Positions 8,690 through 11,166 of a DNA stretch of 11,166 nucleotides are shown piece after piece. How positions within the stretch are numbered: position 1 is the first letter of the stretch; each line of letters opens with the position of its first letter. The DNA is taken from contig CALHQU010000067.1 of NCBI GenBank assembly GCA_938038145.1, positions 1 through 11,166 of the forward strand. Reading direction: 5' to 3'. Under the pieces are notes generated by a model. That model was given only the letters and a program-made list of their open reading frames with translations. It was not told the DNA's origin and made no database searches. The position numbers and the translations under genes are program-made. The stretch is from an uncultured Candidatus Saccharibacteria bacterium (GTDB lineage Bacteria; Patescibacteriota; Saccharimonadia; Saccharimonadales; Saccharimonadaceae).

Positions 8690-9775
8690 ATGGATCAGGG
8701 TAATCAACCTGCACCGCAGCCGCAATATAACGGCGTACCGATGCAACCAAAAAAGAAGAAAACGGGATTGATAATTGGTGTAGTGCTGGGAGTTATAGCT
8801 CTTATTGCTATTATTTCTGCTGTGTTAGTTTATTTCTTGTGGTGGCAGAATCCAGAAAAGATGGTTACGGACGCTGTGTCTAATGCTATTATGGCAAAGA
8901 AGATGACTGCCGACGGTAAGGTAGTTATTGACATGCGCGACCAAGGAAAAATAGAGCTAAACGTAAAGACTGCTACTGAGTCGGGAAAATCAAAGGCGAA
9001 TATTGACGCTAAGCTTAATATCAAAGGGGTCGAAAAGAGTATTCCACTAGATGGTGATATGGTTCTTGGTGATGACGGGACGATATACGTGAAGATAAAT
9101 AATTTTAAGGATTTGTATGGCACTTTGCTTGAAATAGTTATGGAGTCTTCTTCTGGCGGCAAGGCATCAAGGGCTCAAATAGAAACTTACCGTGATCAGA
9201 CTTTGAGAAAGATGAGCTCTGAGATAGATAAAATGAGCAATACGTGGATGAAGATTTCTCCAGATGAAATCGGTAGCGAATACAAGTGTGGAATTAACGC
9301 TCTGAAGAAAATTCAAAGTGACGAAAGTGCACGTAAGGAAGTAGCTCAACTTTATCGAAAGAATAGCTTCTTCACTATAAAAGATTCAAAGATTAGTGAT
9401 CGTAATGGTGGGCGTGGTTTTGAGCTGCAGGGTGATAACAGCAAATTGTCGAAATTTAATGATGAGTTTAAAAATTCATCAGCAGGCAAGGCGCTCGGCA
9501 AGTGTGGAAAATCTAATGACTATAAGAGTAGTACATCATCATCTATTGACACAGCTTCATTGAAGGTGTGGGTTGATAGGTCGTCTCATGAACTGAAAGC
9601 CTTGGAGTTGAAAGGTGATGGCAAGAAGGCTTCTGTAGAAATTTCATTTGACATTAATATGAACAAGTCTGAGGAAATTAAGGCGCCGTCGGACGCTGAA
9701 AGCTTGAAAGAGTTTGTAGAAGGTTTTATGAGCGGATATTCGAGCGGATTGTCATCAACATCGACTAGACGATAG
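8690..9775 (+). CDS. Single-pass membrane protein with a large exported domain, function unknown
   Basis: The 361 residues begin with a short Pro/Gln-rich cytoplasmic tail (1-20), then KKKK (21-24) and one long hydrophobic helix (about 25-50). There is no signal-peptidase or lipobox site, so the protein should be anchored N-terminus inside, with ~310 residues outside. The exported part begins PEKMVTDAVSNAIMAKK and alternates short beta-like strands (KVVIDM, KIELNVK, ANIDAKLNI) in a way that recalls lipid- or peptide-binding exoproteins of the LppX/LprG kind, though I cannot confirm that. Only two Cys occur outside (200 and 272), and they could form a disulfide. The C-terminus is Ser/Thr-rich (SSGLSSTSTRR). 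The start is supported by the strong ribosome binding site. A terminator hairpin follows. Confidence 0.8.
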   Translation: MDQGNQPAPQPQYNGVPMQPKKKKTGLIIGVVLGVIALIAIISAVLVYFLWWQNPEKMVTDAVSNAIMAKKMTADGKVVIDMRDQGKIELNVKTATESGKSKANIDAKLNIKGVEKSIPLDGDMVLGDDGTIYVKINNFKDLYGTLLEIVMESSSGGKASRAQIETYRDQTLRKMSSEIDKMSNTWMKISPDEIGSEYKCGINALKKIQSDESARKEVAQLYRKNSFFTIKDSKISDRNGGRGFELQGDNSKLSKFNDEFKNSSAGKALGKCGKSNDYKSSTSSSIDTASLKVWVDRSSHELKALELKGDGKKASVEISFDINMNKSEEIKAPSDAESLKEFVEGFMSGYSSGLSSTSTRR

Positions 9776-9789
9776 CTTAATTGCTTAAT

Positions 9790-9820
9790 AATAATCCCGT
9801 TCGTAATGAGCGGGATTATT
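9790..9820 (+). terminator. Hairpin terminator between the 8690 gene and leuS
   Basis: AATAATCCCG (9790-9799) pairs perfectly with CGGGATTATT (9811-9820). The inner bases TTCG/TGAG extend the stem to about 14 pairs with two G-U, leaving a loop of three. The T-tract after it is short (ATTATTTG), so it may be a weak terminator or an mRNA 3' end stabiliser. The leuS promoter starts at the next base. Confidence 0.65.
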
Positions 9821-9836
9821 TGCTATAATTACAGAT
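9821..9836 (+). promoter_or_regulatory. Extended -10 promoter of leuS, predicted leaderless
   Basis: TGC-TATAAT (9821-9829) is a perfect extended -10, followed by seven bases (tacagat) and ATG 9837. There is no ribosome binding site. The promoter abuts the preceding hairpin without a gap. Confidence 0.7.
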
Positions 9837-11166
9837 ATGAGACGCTATAATCCGACAGAAATTGAACAAAAATGGCAAAACAAATGGGAGGCTGACGGTA
9901 CTTACGCGGTCGATTTTAATGACACGACCCGACCGAAGTATTACAGTTTGAGTATGCTTCCGGGGATTACGGGGGCGGGAATTCACATTGGCCACGGTCG
10001 TACTTTTCAATTTGCCGATATCAAGGCACGATTCAAGCGTCAGCAGGGTTATAATGTCTATCATCCAATCGGCTGGGACAGCTTTGGTCTGCCGGTTGAA
10101 AATTACGCTATTAAAGTCGGAAAAACGCCACGTGTAGCGCACGATGAGGCGAAAGTTCACTTTAAGGAACAATTGAAGCGACTTGGGTTTAGTTATGATT
10201 GGACAAAAGAAATTTCTACAGCCGATCCAGAATATTACAAATGGACTCAGTGGATTTTTACGCAATTATACAAGCACGATTTGGCATATCAAAAAGAGCA
10301 GCCGCAATGGTGGTGCGAAACTGATAACACAGTGCTTGCTAACGAACAGGTTGAAGGTGGCAAATGTTGGCGCTGCGGTAATCCTGTGACCAAGCGAAAT
10401 CTCAAGCAGTGGTTTTTCCGAATTACGGCGTATGCAGATGAAATTTTAGAGGCAACCGATGCGCTTGATTGGACGGAAATGGTTAAAACCATGCAGAAGA
10501 ATTGGATTGGTCGATCGGTCGGCGCGGAAGTTGAGTTTGCGGTTAGCGGTCAAGATTCCAAGATTACAGTTTTCACAACTCGTCCTGACACGTTATTTGG
10601 CGCGACGTATGTAGCTTTGGCGCCGGAGCATCCTCTGATTCCTCAGTTGGTCAATTCTGATACGCGCGAAAAGGTTGAAGCGTATGTCCAAGCTTCGCAA
10701 CAAAAATCTGATGTTGAACGTCAAGAGAATAAAGAGAAAACAGGCGTATTTACTGGCAGTTATGTCATAAACCCAGTTAATGGTCAAAAATTGCCGATTT
10801 GGGTGGCGGATTATGTTTTGGGCGGCTATGGAACCGGCGCAGTCATGGCTGTACCAGCACACGACGAGCGCGATTTTGCGTTTGCCGAGAAGTTTGACTT
10901 GCCGATTATCCAGGTTATTGATAAGCCTGAGCATTCAGCCGATACTGGCTGTTATTCTGGTGAAGGTGAGTTGATAAATTCCGGACAATTTAATGGAACT
11001 AGGAGTGAGGATGCTCGCGAGCAAATTGTTGCGTGGCTGGAGCAGCAGAATTCCGGACGAAGCAAAACCACGTATAAAATGCGCGACTGGTTGATTTCTC
11101 GTCAACGCTATTGGGGTTGCCCTATTCCAGTTGTATACTGTGAAAAATGTGGAGAGCAATTAGTTC
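9837..11166 (+). CDS. leuS: Leucyl-tRNA synthetase, N-terminal half (cut by window end)
   Basis: LeuS charges tRNA-Leu with leucine in the cytoplasm. The window holds 443 codons of an enzyme that usually exceeds 800. The frame opens MRRYNPTEIEQKWQNKW, the classic LeuS start. The class I signature is HIGH (50-53), followed by GYNVYHPIGWDSFGLPVENYAIK. WWCETDNTVLANEQV (158-172) and KCWRCG (176-181) form the zinc-type insert. The editing domain shows FTTRPDTLFG (246-255) and GTGAVMAVPAHDERD (332-346), so proofreading is likely intact. The segment MRDWLISRQRYWGCPIP (415-431) begins the return to the catalytic domain. KMSKS and the anticodon-binding domain lie beyond the edge. The usual FPYPSG before HIGH is replaced by LPGITG (41-46). 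The ATG is fixed by the -10 box seven bases upstream. Confidence 0.95.
   Translation, partial: MRRYNPTEIEQKWQNKWEADGTYAVDFNDTTRPKYYSLSMLPGITGAGIHIGHGRTFQFADIKARFKRQQGYNVYHPIGWDSFGLPVENYAIKVGKTPRVAHDEAKVHFKEQLKRLGFSYDWTKEISTADPEYYKWTQWIFTQLYKHDLAYQKEQPQWWCETDNTVLANEQVEGGKCWRCGNPVTKRNLKQWFFRITAYADEILEATDALDWTEMVKTMQKNWIGRSVGAEVEFAVSGQDSKITVFTTRPDTLFGATYVALAPEHPLIPQLVNSDTREKVEAYVQASQQKSDVERQENKEKTGVFTGSYVINPVNGQKLPIWVADYVLGGYGTGAVMAVPAHDERDFAFAEKFDLPIIQVIDKPEHSADTGCYSGEGELINSGQFNGTRSEDAREQIVAWLEQQNSGRSKTTYKMRDWLISRQRYWGCPIPVVYCEKCGEQLV

Noticed and set aside
9816-10265. A 149-codon minus-strand open frame at the start of leuS
   Set aside because: It is antisense to the conserved HIGH region and overlaps the leuS promoter, with no recognisable product.

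Overview
All genes read left to right on the + strand. The window looks like two unrelated pieces of DNA joined near position 2155. The left piece (1-~2155) carries two tightly overlapping genes of an energy-coupling factor (ECF) vitamin or metal importer: a fused double ATPase and its transmembrane partner EcfT. Their protein style, arginine codons (AGG, CGC, CGG) and strong GGAAAGG-type ribosome binding sites suggest a Firmicutes/Clostridia donor. The right piece (~2153-11166) starts in the middle of a lemA gene and continues as compact DNA. Its CGA/CGT-rich arginine codons, leaderless promoters and divergent housekeeping enzymes suggest a Candidate Phyla Radiation bacterium, most like Saccharibacteria (TM7). 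It uses the standard genetic code, with TGA as stop. The taxonomic placement is inference. The joint could be a real insertion or a metagenomic assembly chimera, and the sequence alone does not decide this.

Layout of the right piece: a lemA C-terminal fragment, a terminator hairpin, then a three-gene unit of htpX (membrane zinc protease), a multi-pass membrane protein with a very basic N-terminal tail, and ligA (NAD-dependent DNA ligase). Next come a separately transcribed seven-helix membrane protein, a 159-base gap holding a probable small structured RNA, a Mur-ligase-like protein, a single-pass membrane protein with an exported domain, a second terminator hairpin, and the first 443 codons of leuS (leucyl-tRNA synthetase), which runs off the right edge.

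The most striking points are these. (1) The same promoter design recurs: an extended -10 (TGN-TATAAT or a close variant) sits 6-7 bases before the ATG of htpX, the seven-helix gene, the Mur-like gene and leuS. Those mRNAs are therefore probably leaderless, while genes inside the htpX unit, and the 8690 gene, use other start signals. (2) Two terminator hairpins run directly into such promoters. (3) LigA has lost all four cysteines of its zinc finger. (4) The Mur-ligase-like protein has an altered P-loop, no candidate carbamoyl-lysine, and no N-terminal substrate domain. (5) The 7238-7330 element has its own promoter, a near-perfect closing stem and mutually exclusive internal pairings. (6) The junction fuses ecfT to lemA.
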